A DNA stretch of 64,000 nt from Holophagales bacterium. Lineage in GTDB: Bacteria > Acidobacteriota > Thermoanaerobaculia > UBA5066. Position 1 is the stretch's first letter. Each line of letters starts with the position of its first letter. The stretch spans positions 496,001-560,000 of the forward strand of contig JADJZB010000002.1 in the NCBI GenBank assembly GCA_016719485.1, read 5' to 3'. Both the position numbers and the translations under genes were made by a program. Below are positions 43,072-51,290 of this stretch, in pieces. Below the pieces are notes generated by a model. It made no database searches, was not told the origin of the DNA, and saw only the letters and a list, made by a program, of their open reading frames with translations.

Positions 43072-44430
43072 TCACATCCCCGCGCCTTCGGGCACCTGGG
43101 CGAGATCCGAGAAGCGGGTCGTCTCCCCCGACCAGCCCAGGGAGAACCGTCCCGTGGGGCCGTTCCTCTGCTTGGCGATGATGACCTCGCAGACGTTCTT
43201 GTCGGGCGTGTCCTTGTCGTAGTACTCGGGCCTCGAGAGGAAGATGACGAGGTCGGCGTCCTGCTCGATGGCGCCCGACTCGCGCAGGTCCGAGAGCTGC
43301 GGCTCCTTCTCCGACCCGCGCTGCTCCGTGCGGCGGGAGAGCTGGGCGAGTGCGATGACGGGGACGTCGACCTCCTTGGCGAGGGCCTTCAGCCCGCGCG
43401 AGTAGGCGCCGACCTCCTGAGTGCGGTTCTCGTACTTCTGGCGCGAGCCCATGATCTGGAGGTAGTCGACGAAGATCGCGTCGAGCCCCTTCTGCGACTG
43501 CTTCAGCTGGAGCGCGCGGGCGCGCATCTCGAGGAGAGAGTTCGACGGCTGGTCGTCGATGTAGAAGCGCGCGTCGCGCATCTGCTGCGTCGTGTAGAAG
43601 AGGAACTTCTTCTCTTCCTTCGACAGGCGTCCTTCCCTCAGGCGCTGCAGGTTCACGCGCGCCTCGGCGCACTGGATGCGGAACCCGAGCTGGGGCGCGC
43701 TCATCTCGAGGGAGAAGAAGGCGACGCAGTACCCGCTGTGGATCGTCAGGTACGAGGCGATGTTCAGCGCGAACGCCGTTTTCCCCATGCCCGGTCGCGC
43801 GGCGAGGATGATGAGGTCGGTCTTCTGGAAGCCCTGCGTCAGGGCGTTCAGCCGCGAGAAGCCCGTCGGCAGGCCCGTCAGCATCGAGCCGCGCGCCTGG
43901 ATCTTCTGGATCTCTTCCTCGTTCTTCTCGGCGATCTCGGAGAGGCGGACGAAGCCGCCCCTCAGGCTCCCCTTGGCGATGTCGACGAGCTCCTGCTGGG
44001 CCGCCTCGAGGACGGCCTGCGCGTCGGGGGCGTCGACCGCGGCCCGCGCCGCGCGGCGCGACTGCAGGATCAGCTGCCGGCGGAGCGCCGCCTCGCGGAC
44101 GAGCTTGGCGTAGCTCTCGACGCTCTCGACGTCCGGGACGTTGTCGAGGAGGCCCGAGAGATAGGCCGTGCCGCCGGCGCGCGCGAGCCGGCCGTGCCTC
44201 TCCAGCTCGGACTCGACCATGACGAGGTCGATCGATTCCTTCCGGTCGGAAAGGGCGAGGCACGCCTCGTAGACGAGCCGGTGCGGCTCGGAGGCGAAAT
44301 CCTCGGGAACGACGTGCTCCATGACCCGCGTGAGGAGCGCGCCGTCGATCAGGAGAGCGCCGAGGAGGCTCCGTTCCACCTCCGGGCGGGAGGGCAGGGT
44401 CTCGAGCTCGGCGGGGACGACGGAAGCCAT
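43072..44430 (-). CDS. dnaB: Replicative DNA helicase DnaB
   Basis: 452 residues. N-terminal collar domain (ERSLLGALLIDGALLTRVME) and RecA-like helicase domain with Walker A AARPGMGKTAFALNIA, Walker B region IFVDYLQIMG and the Arg-finger zone LRESGAIEQDADLVIFLSRP. It unwinds DNA ahead of the replisome. No intein or insertion is present. ATG 44430. It is 87 bases upstream of mlaE and 37 downstream of the PHP gene. Confidence 0.96.
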   Translation of the reverse strand: MASVVPAELETLPSRPEVERSLLGALLIDGALLTRVMEHVVPEDFASEPHRLVYEACLALSDRKESIDLVMVESELERHGRLARAGGTAYLSGLLDNVPDVESVESYAKLVREAALRRQLILQSRRAARAAVDAPDAQAVLEAAQQELVDIAKGSLRGGFVRLSEIAEKNEEEIQKIQARGSMLTGLPTGFSRLNALTQGFQKTDLIILAARPGMGKTAFALNIASYLTIHSGYCVAFFSLEMSAPQLGFRIQCAEARVNLQRLREGRLSKEEKKFLFYTTQQMRDARFYIDDQPSNSLLEMRARALQLKQSQKGLDAIFVDYLQIMGSRQKYENRTQEVGAYSRGLKALAKEVDVPVIALAQLSRRTEQRGSEKEPQLSDLRESGAIEQDADLVIFLSRPEYYDKDTPDKNVCEVIIAKQRNGPTGRFSLGWSGETTRFSDLAQVPEGAGM

Positions 44431-44467
44431 GGGCCGCCTGTTCTACACCATTCGCACGCCGGAGGGA

Positions 44468-45337
44468 TCAGCGGGGAGAGAGATCGACCTGGGGCCGCCC
44501 GGCCTGCCGCCTGCGGGCCGCCGCCGCCCGTGCGACGCTCTCCCAGAGCGGCTCGGCGAGCCGCCGGGCGCCGAGGCTCTTCCCGGCGTCGGCGGGAGTG
44601 TGGAAATCGGACCCCGCCGTCTGGAGCAGGCCGAGCGCTTCGGCCTCCGAGGCGAACTCCTCCTCGCGCCCGTCGTTGTCCGGGTGGTAGACCTCGACGC
44701 CGTCGAGGCCGAGACCGGCCCCTCTCCGCAGGAGCCCGGCCGGGTCGCGATACCACACGGGGTGAGCGAGAACCGCGAGGCCCCCGGCGCGGTGCACCGT
44801 CTCGATTGCCTCTCCGAGGCCCCACTTCGCCTTCGGAACGAACGCCGGGGCACCGTCGCCCAGGAACCGGTCGAACGCCTCTCCGAAGCTCTTCACGACC
44901 CCCTTCGCGACGAGTGCGCGCGCCACGTGCGGCCGCCCGAAGGCCCCGGCGCCGACCTCGGCCCTCAGAGCCGGGAGGTCGAGGATCACCCCGAGCTGGG
45001 CGAGCCTCGCGACCATCGCCTCGCCGCGCCGGTCCCGCACCTCCCGGAACGAAGCGAGGCGCGCGACGAGGGCCGGCTCGTCCGGATCGAGGAAGAGCCC
45101 GAGGAGGTGAACGTCCTCTCCCCCGTCGTCGACGGAGAGCTCGGCGCCGCCCGCGGCCACGAGACCCGTGCCGCTGGCCGCACCCACGAACTCCGGGACA
45201 CCGTGGACCGCGTCGTGGTCCGTCAGGACGGCGACGGAAAGGCCCGCCCCAACCGCGCGCTGGACGAGCCGGGAGGGCGACTCGACGCCGTCCGAGAAGG
45301 TCGAGTGGAAGTGGAGGTCCGCGCCGCCGAACGCCAC
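44468..45337 (-). CDS. PHP-domain phosphoesterase (RNase AM / TrpH-like)
   Basis: 289 residues. Metal-binding PHP motifs: ADLHFHSTFSDGVESP at the N-terminus, LTDHDAVHGVPEF, GAELSV, AVLAHPVWYR and the late QTAGSDFHTPADAGKS. This combination fits the YciV/TrpH group: 5'-3' trimming of RNA and hydrolysis of 3',5'-nucleotide bisphosphates such as pAp. GTG 45337 is the start and lies only 18 bases from the start of the divergent phosphodiesterase gene. Confidence 0.9.
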   Translation of the reverse strand: MAFGGADLHFHSTFSDGVESPSRLVQRAVGAGLSVAVLTDHDAVHGVPEFVGAASGTGLVAAGGAELSVDDGGEDVHLLGLFLDPDEPALVARLASFREVRDRRGEAMVARLAQLGVILDLPALRAEVGAGAFGRPHVARALVAKGVVKSFGEAFDRFLGDGAPAFVPKAKWGLGEAIETVHRAGGLAVLAHPVWYRDPAGLLRRGAGLGLDGVEVYHPDNDGREEEFASEAEALGLLQTAGSDFHTPADAGKSLGARRLAEPLWESVARAAAARRRQAGRPQVDLSPR

Positions 45338-45355
45338 CCCGGTATCCTACAGGCC

Positions 45356-47083
45356 GTGAGGAGGAGCCGGGAGCCGGGGGGCGGAAGATCGTTGCCTTTC
45401 TGGGCGGGGCCTGTCGTGGCCCTGGCCGCGGTGGCCACTCTCTGGGCCTGCACGGTCCACCACAAGGCGCGGACGGCCGCCATGGCGGCCGACACGACGC
45501 GGGGCCTCTCCGTCTGCGTCCTCTTCTTCGACGGCCTTTCGAAGGAGGCCCTCGACCGCGCCGCATCGTCCGGTGACGTCCCGACGCTGAAGGCCGAGAT
45601 CCTCGATCGCGGGCTGTCGGTCGATACGGCCGTCTCCTCCATCCCGAGCGAGACCTACCCGAACCTCGCGGCTCTCCAGACGGGGCTTTTCCCGGGGCAC
45701 CACGGGATCCCCGCGAACATCTGGCTCGACCGGCGGCTCCAGATTCGCGAGGCGCACACGAACATCTTCCGCGCCTACTCGTCCGCCGAGTTCCTGACGC
45801 CCGACTCCAGGACGATCTTCGAGATGCTCCCGGCCGACTCCGTCGCGGTGACGACTCCGATGGCGCGCGGCGTCTCCGTCCACTCCACCAACCTCGCCAC
45901 CGTCGTCGCCTCCTACCTGAGGAACGACTGGGCCTTCCTCGACCGCAAGACGATCGACGACCTCGGCGACGCGTACCACGGCGCGCTCTCCGCCGGCGCG
46001 CTCCCTTCGATCACCTGGGGACACCTCCTCGGCCCCGACGAAGTTGCCCACTACGAAGGCCCCGACAGCGAAGCGTCCCGCGCGATCCTCCGGGCGATCG
46101 ACCGGAGCTTCGCCCGCCTCGTGAGACGGCTGAAGCGATGGGGGGTCTACGACCGGGTCCTGTTCGTCCTCGTCGGAGACCACGGGCACGCGGGCTACAC
46201 CCGATTCGTCGCCGCCGACGAGCTGGTCCACCGGGTCCTCTACCGCTACCCGACCGGCGCCGATTGCACCACCGAGGACTGCGTCCTCGTCACCCTGCCC
46301 GAGAAGCGCCCTGGCTCGTACGACGTCGGCGACGCGCAGGTCGTCGTCGGAGCCTACCGGGGCGCCATGATCTGGCTCCCGACGACGCGACCGACGGAAG
46401 AGGTGCCACGGGCCGTCCTCAGGGCGCAGAAGCGGAAGGCGAAGAAGCGCCGGGCGGACGGCGTCGCGCCGCCGGTCCCGCCTCGCTCGGACTTCGCCGC
46501 CGGGCTCGCGGACCTCCCCGAGATACGCCTCGTCCTCACGCGCGGGCCCGAAGCGGGCTGGGTGGACGTCTACGGCCCGAAGGGACGCGCCGAAACGCAC
46601 CGCGAAGAGCGGGAGGACGGTGAGAACGTCTACACCTACCGGCTCCTCGAGGGCGAGGACCCCCTCGCGTTTCCCGCTTCGCTCCTGGGCCGGCCTCTCT
46701 CTGCCGCCGAGTGGCTCGCCGCGACGGCCGGCACCGAGTACCCGGACCTGCCGGTCCAGGCCGTCGCGTTCTTCGACTCGCCGAGGGCTCCGGACGTCCT
46801 CGTCTCGCCGATCGACGGCGTGGGTTTCCGCGCCGGGCGCCTCGGCGGACACGGAGCCCTCTCGCGCGTCGAGGCGGTCGTGCCGCTCGTCTTCGCCGGA
46901 CCCGGCGTCAGGGCGGGGCGGCTCTTCGCGGCGCGCACGCTCGACCTGACGCCGACACTTCTCTCCTACCTCGGCGTCCCCTACGACGCCTCGGGAATGG
47001 ACGGGCGCTCGCTCGAGATCCTCACCGAGCCCCTCGGGCCGCCCGCTCCGCTCCCGGCTCCCGAAAGCCTCACTTTCGAGTAG
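45356..47083 (+). CDS. Membrane-anchored nucleotide pyrophosphatase/phosphodiesterase-like enzyme
   Basis: 575 residues, alkaline-phosphatase superfamily. An N-terminal membrane segment (PVVALAAVATLWACTV) anchors the catalytic domain outside the cytoplasm. Metal and catalytic residues: Asp in VLFFDGLSKEAL, nucleophile Thr in PSETYPNLAALQTGLFPGHH, Asp/His in LLGPDEVAHYEGPDSE, Asp-His in VLVGDHGHAGY and His in LGGHGALSRVE. These match type I phosphodiesterase/NPP enzymes. A Lys/Arg-rich insertion lies near residue 360. GTG 45356 is the start; ATG 45482 would remove the anchor. Its 3' end overlaps pyk by 14 bases. Confidence 0.85.
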   Translation: MRRSREPGGGRSLPFWAGPVVALAAVATLWACTVHHKARTAAMAADTTRGLSVCVLFFDGLSKEALDRAASSGDVPTLKAEILDRGLSVDTAVSSIPSETYPNLAALQTGLFPGHHGIPANIWLDRRLQIREAHTNIFRAYSSAEFLTPDSRTIFEMLPADSVAVTTPMARGVSVHSTNLATVVASYLRNDWAFLDRKTIDDLGDAYHGALSAGALPSITWGHLLGPDEVAHYEGPDSEASRAILRAIDRSFARLVRRLKRWGVYDRVLFVLVGDHGHAGYTRFVAADELVHRVLYRYPTGADCTTEDCVLVTLPEKRPGSYDVGDAQVVVGAYRGAMIWLPTTRPTEEVPRAVLRAQKRKAKKRRADGVAPPVPPRSDFAAGLADLPEIRLVLTRGPEAGWVDVYGPKGRAETHREEREDGENVYTYRLLEGEDPLAFPASLLGRPLSAAEWLAATAGTEYPDLPVQAVAFFDSPRAPDVLVSPIDGVGFRAGRLGGHGALSRVEAVVPLVFAGPGVRAGRLFAARTLDLTPTLLSYLGVPYDASGMDGRSLEILTEPLGPPAPLPAPESLTFE

Positions 47084-48512
47084 GTTTCAGCGTACGGATC
47101 CTGACGGTGTTCGTCGCTCCCTCCAGGGCCGCGGCGCCCGAGACCTCGACGACGGTCGCCTGGGCAAGGCCGTGCGCCCGCAGGACGGCGTCTCCGTTCG
47201 CGATCATCCCCTCCACCGACGAGGACGCCGGGATGCAGTACGAGACGACGTTCCTGAGGAGCGTGAGGCGGCGCCGCACCTCCTCGGAGTTCGTGATCGC
47301 CACGATCGGGATCCGGGAGTCCTCCTTCGAGAGCAGGCGCGCCGTCCGGCCCGACGCCGTGTAGACGACCATCGCCTGCGCCCCCGCGCGCCGCGCCGCG
47401 ACGACCGCCATGTCGCAGACGACCGGGGTGTGATCCTCCCCGTCGGAGATCCGGTGAGGAGGCTCGCCGGGCATCGGCCGCTGCGCCTCGGCCACCCGCG
47501 CGATCTCGTCCATCGTGCAGACCGCCGCGACGGGATAGGCGCCGACGGCCGTCTCGCCCGAGAGCATCACGGCGTCCGCCCCGTCGTTCACCGCCCCGGC
47601 GACGTCCGACACCTCGGCCCGCGTCGGGACCGGGTGCTCGACCATCGACTCGAGCATCTGCGTGGCCACGATGACGGGAACCGACTTCTCGTGTCCCACC
47701 CTCAGGATCGCCCTCTGCGCCCCGGGAACCGCCGCAAGGCCGATCTCGACACCGAGGTCCCCGCGCGCCACCATCAGCACGTCGGAAGCGGCGGCGATCT
47801 CCCTGAGCGCGCGCACCGCCTCGATCCTCTCGATCTTCGAGACGATCCACGGACGGCGTTGCGGCGGCGCTTGGGCGATCAGGCGGCGGAGAGTCTTCAC
47901 GTGCTCCACGGTCCGGACGAACGAGAGGCCGACGAACTGGATTCCCGCCTCGAGCCCCTCGCGCAGGTCGCGGCGGTCTTTCGCCGTGACGGCCGGGGCC
48001 GAGAGGACGGAGCTCGGGAGATTGACGCCGGCCCCCTTCCTGACCGTCCCGCCGGACAGGACCCGGGCCTTCAGCGCGCCGCTGCCGCGGCTTTCGACCC
48101 TGAGCCGGATCAGTCCGTCGGCGATCCGGATCTCGGCCCCCGGCTCGACCTCGGACAGAAGCGCCGGGTAGGTGACGGAGATCTGCTTTCCGGCACCGCG
48201 GCGCTGCCCCGGGACGATCTCGACGAGGTCCCCGTCCTTCCAGACGGTCGTGTCTCCCTCGATGGGACCCACCCGGATCTTCGGCCCTCCGAGGTCGAGA
48301 AGGATGCCGACGGGGCGTCCCACCACGATCTCGGCGGCGCGGACGAGGGCCACGCGCCGCGCTATGTCTCCGGGCGCACAGTGCGCGCCGTTGAGGCGCA
48401 CGACATCAACGCCTGCTGCGAGGAGACGGACGAGCTCGCCCTCCCTCTCTGCCCGGGGTCCGATCGTCGCGACGATCTTCGTGGCGCGAGGCTCCCGCGT
48501 CGGCTTGGCCAT
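47070..48512 (-). CDS. pyk: Pyruvate kinase
   Basis: 480 residues from ATG 48512, favoured over ATG 48518 because GGAGG is six bases before it and directly abuts the other. Core motifs: SKIERIEAVRALREI (catalytic Lys), VARGDLGVEIGLAAVPGAQR, IVATQMLESMVEHPVPTRAE, DGADAVMLSGETAVGAYP. The potassium-site region is unusual: RLNGAH (residues 39-44) where RLNFSHG is typical, and DLGGPKIRVG (73-82) where DTKGPEIRTG is typical. Leu, Lys and Val at the positions equivalent to rabbit 113, 117 and 120 are those of K+-independent enzymes. It makes pyruvate and ATP from phosphoenolpyruvate. Confidence 0.94.
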   Translation of the reverse strand: MAKPTREPRATKIVATIGPRAEREGELVRLLAAGVDVVRLNGAHCAPGDIARRVALVRAAEIVVGRPVGILLDLGGPKIRVGPIEGDTTVWKDGDLVEIVPGQRRGAGKQISVTYPALLSEVEPGAEIRIADGLIRLRVESRGSGALKARVLSGGTVRKGAGVNLPSSVLSAPAVTAKDRRDLREGLEAGIQFVGLSFVRTVEHVKTLRRLIAQAPPQRRPWIVSKIERIEAVRALREIAAASDVLMVARGDLGVEIGLAAVPGAQRAILRVGHEKSVPVIVATQMLESMVEHPVPTRAEVSDVAGAVNDGADAVMLSGETAVGAYPVAAVCTMDEIARVAEAQRPMPGEPPHRISDGEDHTPVVCDMAVVAARRAGAQAMVVYTASGRTARLLSKEDSRIPIVAITNSEEVRRRLTLLRNVVSYCIPASSSVEGMIANGDAVLRAHGLAQATVVEVSGAAALEGATNTVRIRTLKPTRK

Positions 48513-48544
48513 CCGCATCCTCCTGTGAACCGTATGATCTCCCC

Positions 48545-49177
48545 ATGACTTCGAAACCGGAATCCCTGCTCGCCGCGGACCTCGAGGTGCACGCCCCTCG
48601 CCCGCCGAGCGATCCCCGGATCGACAGCATCGCTCCCCACGTCCGGGAGATCATCCGGATCCTCGGCCTCTCCCCGGAGACGGATCCCAACCTCGTCGAC
48701 ACCGACCGCCGGGTGGCGAAGATGTACCTCGAGATCTTCTCGGGCCTCGACGAGGGAACCCGCCCGAAACTGACGACCTTCCCGAACGACGAGCACTACA
48801 CGTCGATGGTCATGGAGAAGGAGATTCCCTTCTACTCCATGTGCGCCCACCACTTCGTGCCGTTCTACGGGCACGGGCACGTCGCCTACATCCCGAACGA
48901 GAGGATCGTCGGCCTCTCGAAGCTCCCCCGCCTCCTCGATTTCTTCGCCAGGAGGCCCCAGCTGCAGGAGCGGCTCACCGAGCAGGTCGCCAGGGTCCTC
49001 GAAGAGGAGCTGAAGCCGCTGGGAGTCATGGTCGTCATCGAGGCCCGCCATCTCTGCGTCGAGATGCGCGGCGTACGCAAGCCCGGCTCGGTGACGGTGA
49101 CCTCGGCGATCCGCGGCGTCTTCAGGCAGAAGGCGGTGCGGGAGGAGTTCCTGGATCTGCTGAGGCGACCCGGATAG
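48545..49177 (+). CDS. folE: GTP cyclohydrolase I
   Basis: 210 residues. Zinc ligands Cys and His in YSMCAHHFVPFYGHGHVAYI and Cys in ARHLCVEMRGVRKPGSVTVT; substrate motif GLSKLPRLLDFFARRPQLQE. Converts GTP to dihydroneopterin triphosphate for folate or queuosine/biopterin routes. An N-terminal extension of about 25 residues precedes the conserved helix. It is divergent from pyk with only 32 bases between the two starts, so at least one promoter must reach into the opposite gene. Confidence 0.96.
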   Translation: MTSKPESLLAADLEVHAPRPPSDPRIDSIAPHVREIIRILGLSPETDPNLVDTDRRVAKMYLEIFSGLDEGTRPKLTTFPNDEHYTSMVMEKEIPFYSMCAHHFVPFYGHGHVAYIPNERIVGLSKLPRLLDFFARRPQLQERLTEQVARVLEEELKPLGVMVVIEARHLCVEMRGVRKPGSVTVTSAIRGVFRQKAVREEFLDLLRRPG

Positions 49178-49186
49178 GCGCCGGGC

Positions 49187-49957
49187 TCACCTGAGCCAGC
49201 CCGGGAAGGCGCCCGCCTTGCGCGCCTCCTCCTGTAGCGCCTCCCATCGACCAGAGGCGCTGCGGTGCTGGGCCCGGGCCTTCTCCGCCACGTCGCGCGC
49301 TTCGATGACGCGGATGACGTAGCTGTTCCGCTCGGCCTCGCCCACGCCGAGATACGACCTTTCGGCCGCCGCCAGCTGCGCCTCGGCCGCTGCGAGGTCG
49401 CGCTCCGCATCGTCGAAGACCCCGCGCGCAGCCCCCGCTCGTTCCCTCCAGTAGTCCTCTCCGCGGCCGAGGTTGTCGGTCGGGGGCTTCTCTGCCGGAA
49501 CCGGGGCGGCGGTCGGCGTCGTGCCCGGCGGAGGAGGTGGCTCAGGCGTTCCCATCCTCGCGTTCTCGAGAATCCGCCGGGCCTCATCCCCGCTCGTCTT
49601 CATCCGGACCCTGTCGCCGAGGGGAGGCGTCGCGAACGGGCCAGGCGTCGGCCGAACCTTCGGAGCGGCAGCGGCGGCCGCGGCCGCGGCCGCACCCGGC
49701 GCATTGGCCCGTCCGGTGGCCTCCGTGTCCACGCGCACGGCCGGGATGGAGACGAGGGTTCCGGAGCCTTTGAGGCGCCCGACGAACCGCCCGTCGCGGT
49801 TCTCGGGCGGCCCTTCGAACGTGACCCGGGTACCGTCCGCCTGGACGAGGACCCAGGAGCGGCCGGGCGGCGTCGTCGCGGTCCCGGCGGTCGTGGGCGG
49901 CGGGGACCCCGGGGCGGAGGCCACCAGACCCAGGACGAGAGCGAGCTCAGCAATCAC
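49187..49957 (-). CDS. Secreted Ala/Pro-rich protein of unknown function
   Basis: 256 residues. Signal peptide (about 1-15, LALVLGLVASAPG), a small beta segment (SWVLVQADGTRVTFEGPP, RFVGRLKGSGTLVSIP) resembling an SH3-like unit, a run of about eleven Ala (bases near 49670-49705), Pro-rich linkers, and a C-terminal helical coiled coil (RGVFDDAERDLAAAEAQLAA). I do not recognise the family; the layout is like small periplasmic scaffold proteins. GTG 49957 overlaps the upstream stop (GTGA). Confidence 0.7.
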   Translation of the reverse strand: MIAELALVLGLVASAPGSPPPTTAGTATTPPGRSWVLVQADGTRVTFEGPPENRDGRFVGRLKGSGTLVSIPAVRVDTEATGRANAPGAAAAAAAAAAPKVRPTPGPFATPPLGDRVRMKTSGDEARRILENARMGTPEPPPPPGTTPTAAPVPAEKPPTDNLGRGEDYWRERAGAARGVFDDAERDLAAAEAQLAAAERSYLGVGEAERNSYVIRVIEARDVAEKARAQHRSASGRWEALQEEARKAGAFPGWLR

Positions 49958-50685
49958 GCGACCTCCGCCAGGAGGGCGCCGGCCGCAGCCAGGCCCCGAA
50001 GGGTGCGCACCCCGTGCCAGCAGAAATCCTCTCCCGGCACGCGCACGACGCGCGCGGACGGGAGGGCCCGCGCCCAGTGCGCTCGATCGGCGTCGCCGAA
50101 CGGGAAGGGTTCGTCAGGCAGGACGACGAGCTCCGGCTCGAGCGCCGCGAGCTCCTCTTCGTCCGTCTTCGGCCACGGCGCGCCCGCGGCCGGGAAGGCG
50201 TTCACTCCACCGAACGTTTCCAGGAGGTCGGAGATGTACGTCCCGGCCGCAGCGGCCATCCAGGGCCCCTTCCAGATCAGGTAGGCGAACCTGACCGCCC
50301 GGCCCGCCCGGGCTGCCGAGAGTTTTTCCTCGACGGCCCGCGCCCACCCTTCCGCGACGTCACCGGTTTCCGTCAGCTCACCCAGTCGCCGAAGCAGCGG
50401 CGGGACGTCCGCGACGCGTGTCGGGTGGCTCACGTCGACCCGGTGCCGCTTCGAGAGCGCGGCGACGTCCGCGCCGCGGTTCTCCTCGGCGTTGCAGAGG
50501 ACGAGGTCCGGCGCCAGCGCCGCGATCGCGTCGAAGTCGGGGTTCTTCGTACCACCGACACGCGGGATGCCCTCGAGCGCCTCGCGGGGGTGAACGCAGT
50601 ACCGCGTGATCCCCGCGAGGCTCCCGCCGAGCCCGAGCGCGACGAGGCTCTCCGTGATCGACGGGCAGAGGGAGACGATCCGCAT
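49954..50685 (-). CDS. BtuF-like helical-backbone binding protein without signal peptide
   Basis: 243 residues with the type III periplasmic-binding-protein fold: MRIVSLCPSITESLVALGLG, VGGTKNPDFDAIAALAPDLV and LLETFGGVNAFPAAG are typical of BtuF-like cobalamin or siderophore binders. ATG 50685 (TGATG overlap with the fumarase stop) gives no signal peptide or lipobox, so the protein appears cytoplasmic; no BtuCD-type permease or ATPase is nearby. Ligand unknown. Confidence 0.85.
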   Translation of the reverse strand: MRIVSLCPSITESLVALGLGGSLAGITRYCVHPREALEGIPRVGGTKNPDFDAIAALAPDLVLCNAEENRGADVAALSKRHRVDVSHPTRVADVPPLLRRLGELTETGDVAEGWARAVEEKLSAARAGRAVRFAYLIWKGPWMAAAAGTYISDLLETFGGVNAFPAAGAPWPKTDEEELAALEPELVVLPDEPFPFGDADRAHWARALPSARVVRVPGEDFCWHGVRTLRGLAAAGALLAEVA

Positions 50686-51290
50686 CAGGCGGCCGGCTTC
50701 TTCCTCCCGAGCAGCTCGTCCAGGACCTCCTTCGAGCCCTTCTTCACGTCCTCGTGGAGCGAATCGCCGTGAGCGTCCATCGTGACGATCAGCGGGAAGT
50801 CCTTCACCTCGTAGATCCACATCGCCTCGGGCACGCCGAGCTCTTCGAGGTGCTTCACGCCGAGGACCCGGACGACCCGCCGCGCGAGGACCTGCGCCGC
50901 GCCGCCGATGGCGTGAAGGTAGACCGCGCCGTGCTCCTTCAGCCCGGCGAGCGTCTTCAGGCCCATGCCGCCCTTGCCGACCACGCCGCCGAATCCGTAC
51001 TTGCCGATGACGGCCGCCTGGTAGGGCTCCTCGCGGATCGACGTCGTCGGACCGGCGGCGAGAACGCTCCAGGAGCCGTCCTTCTCCTTCCGCATGACGG
51101 GACCGCAGTGATAGAGGATCGAGCCGCGCAGGTCGAGGTCGGGGTACTCCGGCCAGGTCTTGACCCAGAGCTTGTGGAGGGCGTCCCGGCCGGTGACCAT
51201 GAGGCCGGAGACCTCCACCGCGTCGCCTCGCTTCAGCGACCGGACGACCTCGGGGGAGAGGGGCGTCGTCAGCTTCCTCGCCTCGCTCAT
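50685..51290 (-). CDS. Class I fumarate hydratase, beta (C-terminal) subunit
   Basis: 201 residues. Typical segments of the Fe-S hydro-lyase C-terminal domain: KLTTPLSPEVVRSLKRGDAV, GSILYHCGPVM, AAGPTTSIREEPYQAAVIGK and YGFGGVVGKGGMG. It forms the active fumarase with the alpha subunit coded just upstream (ATGA overlap at 51287-51290). L-tartrate dehydratase is a related possibility, but the absence of other tartrate genes and the nearby TCA genes favour fumarase. Confidence 0.92.
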   Translation of the reverse strand: MSEARKLTTPLSPEVVRSLKRGDAVEVSGLMVTGRDALHKLWVKTWPEYPDLDLRGSILYHCGPVMRKEKDGSWSVLAAGPTTSIREEPYQAAVIGKYGFGGVVGKGGMGLKTLAGLKEHGAVYLHAIGGAAQVLARRVVRVLGVKHLEELGVPEAMWIYEVKDFPLIVTMDAHGDSLHEDVKKGSKEVLDELLGRKKPAA

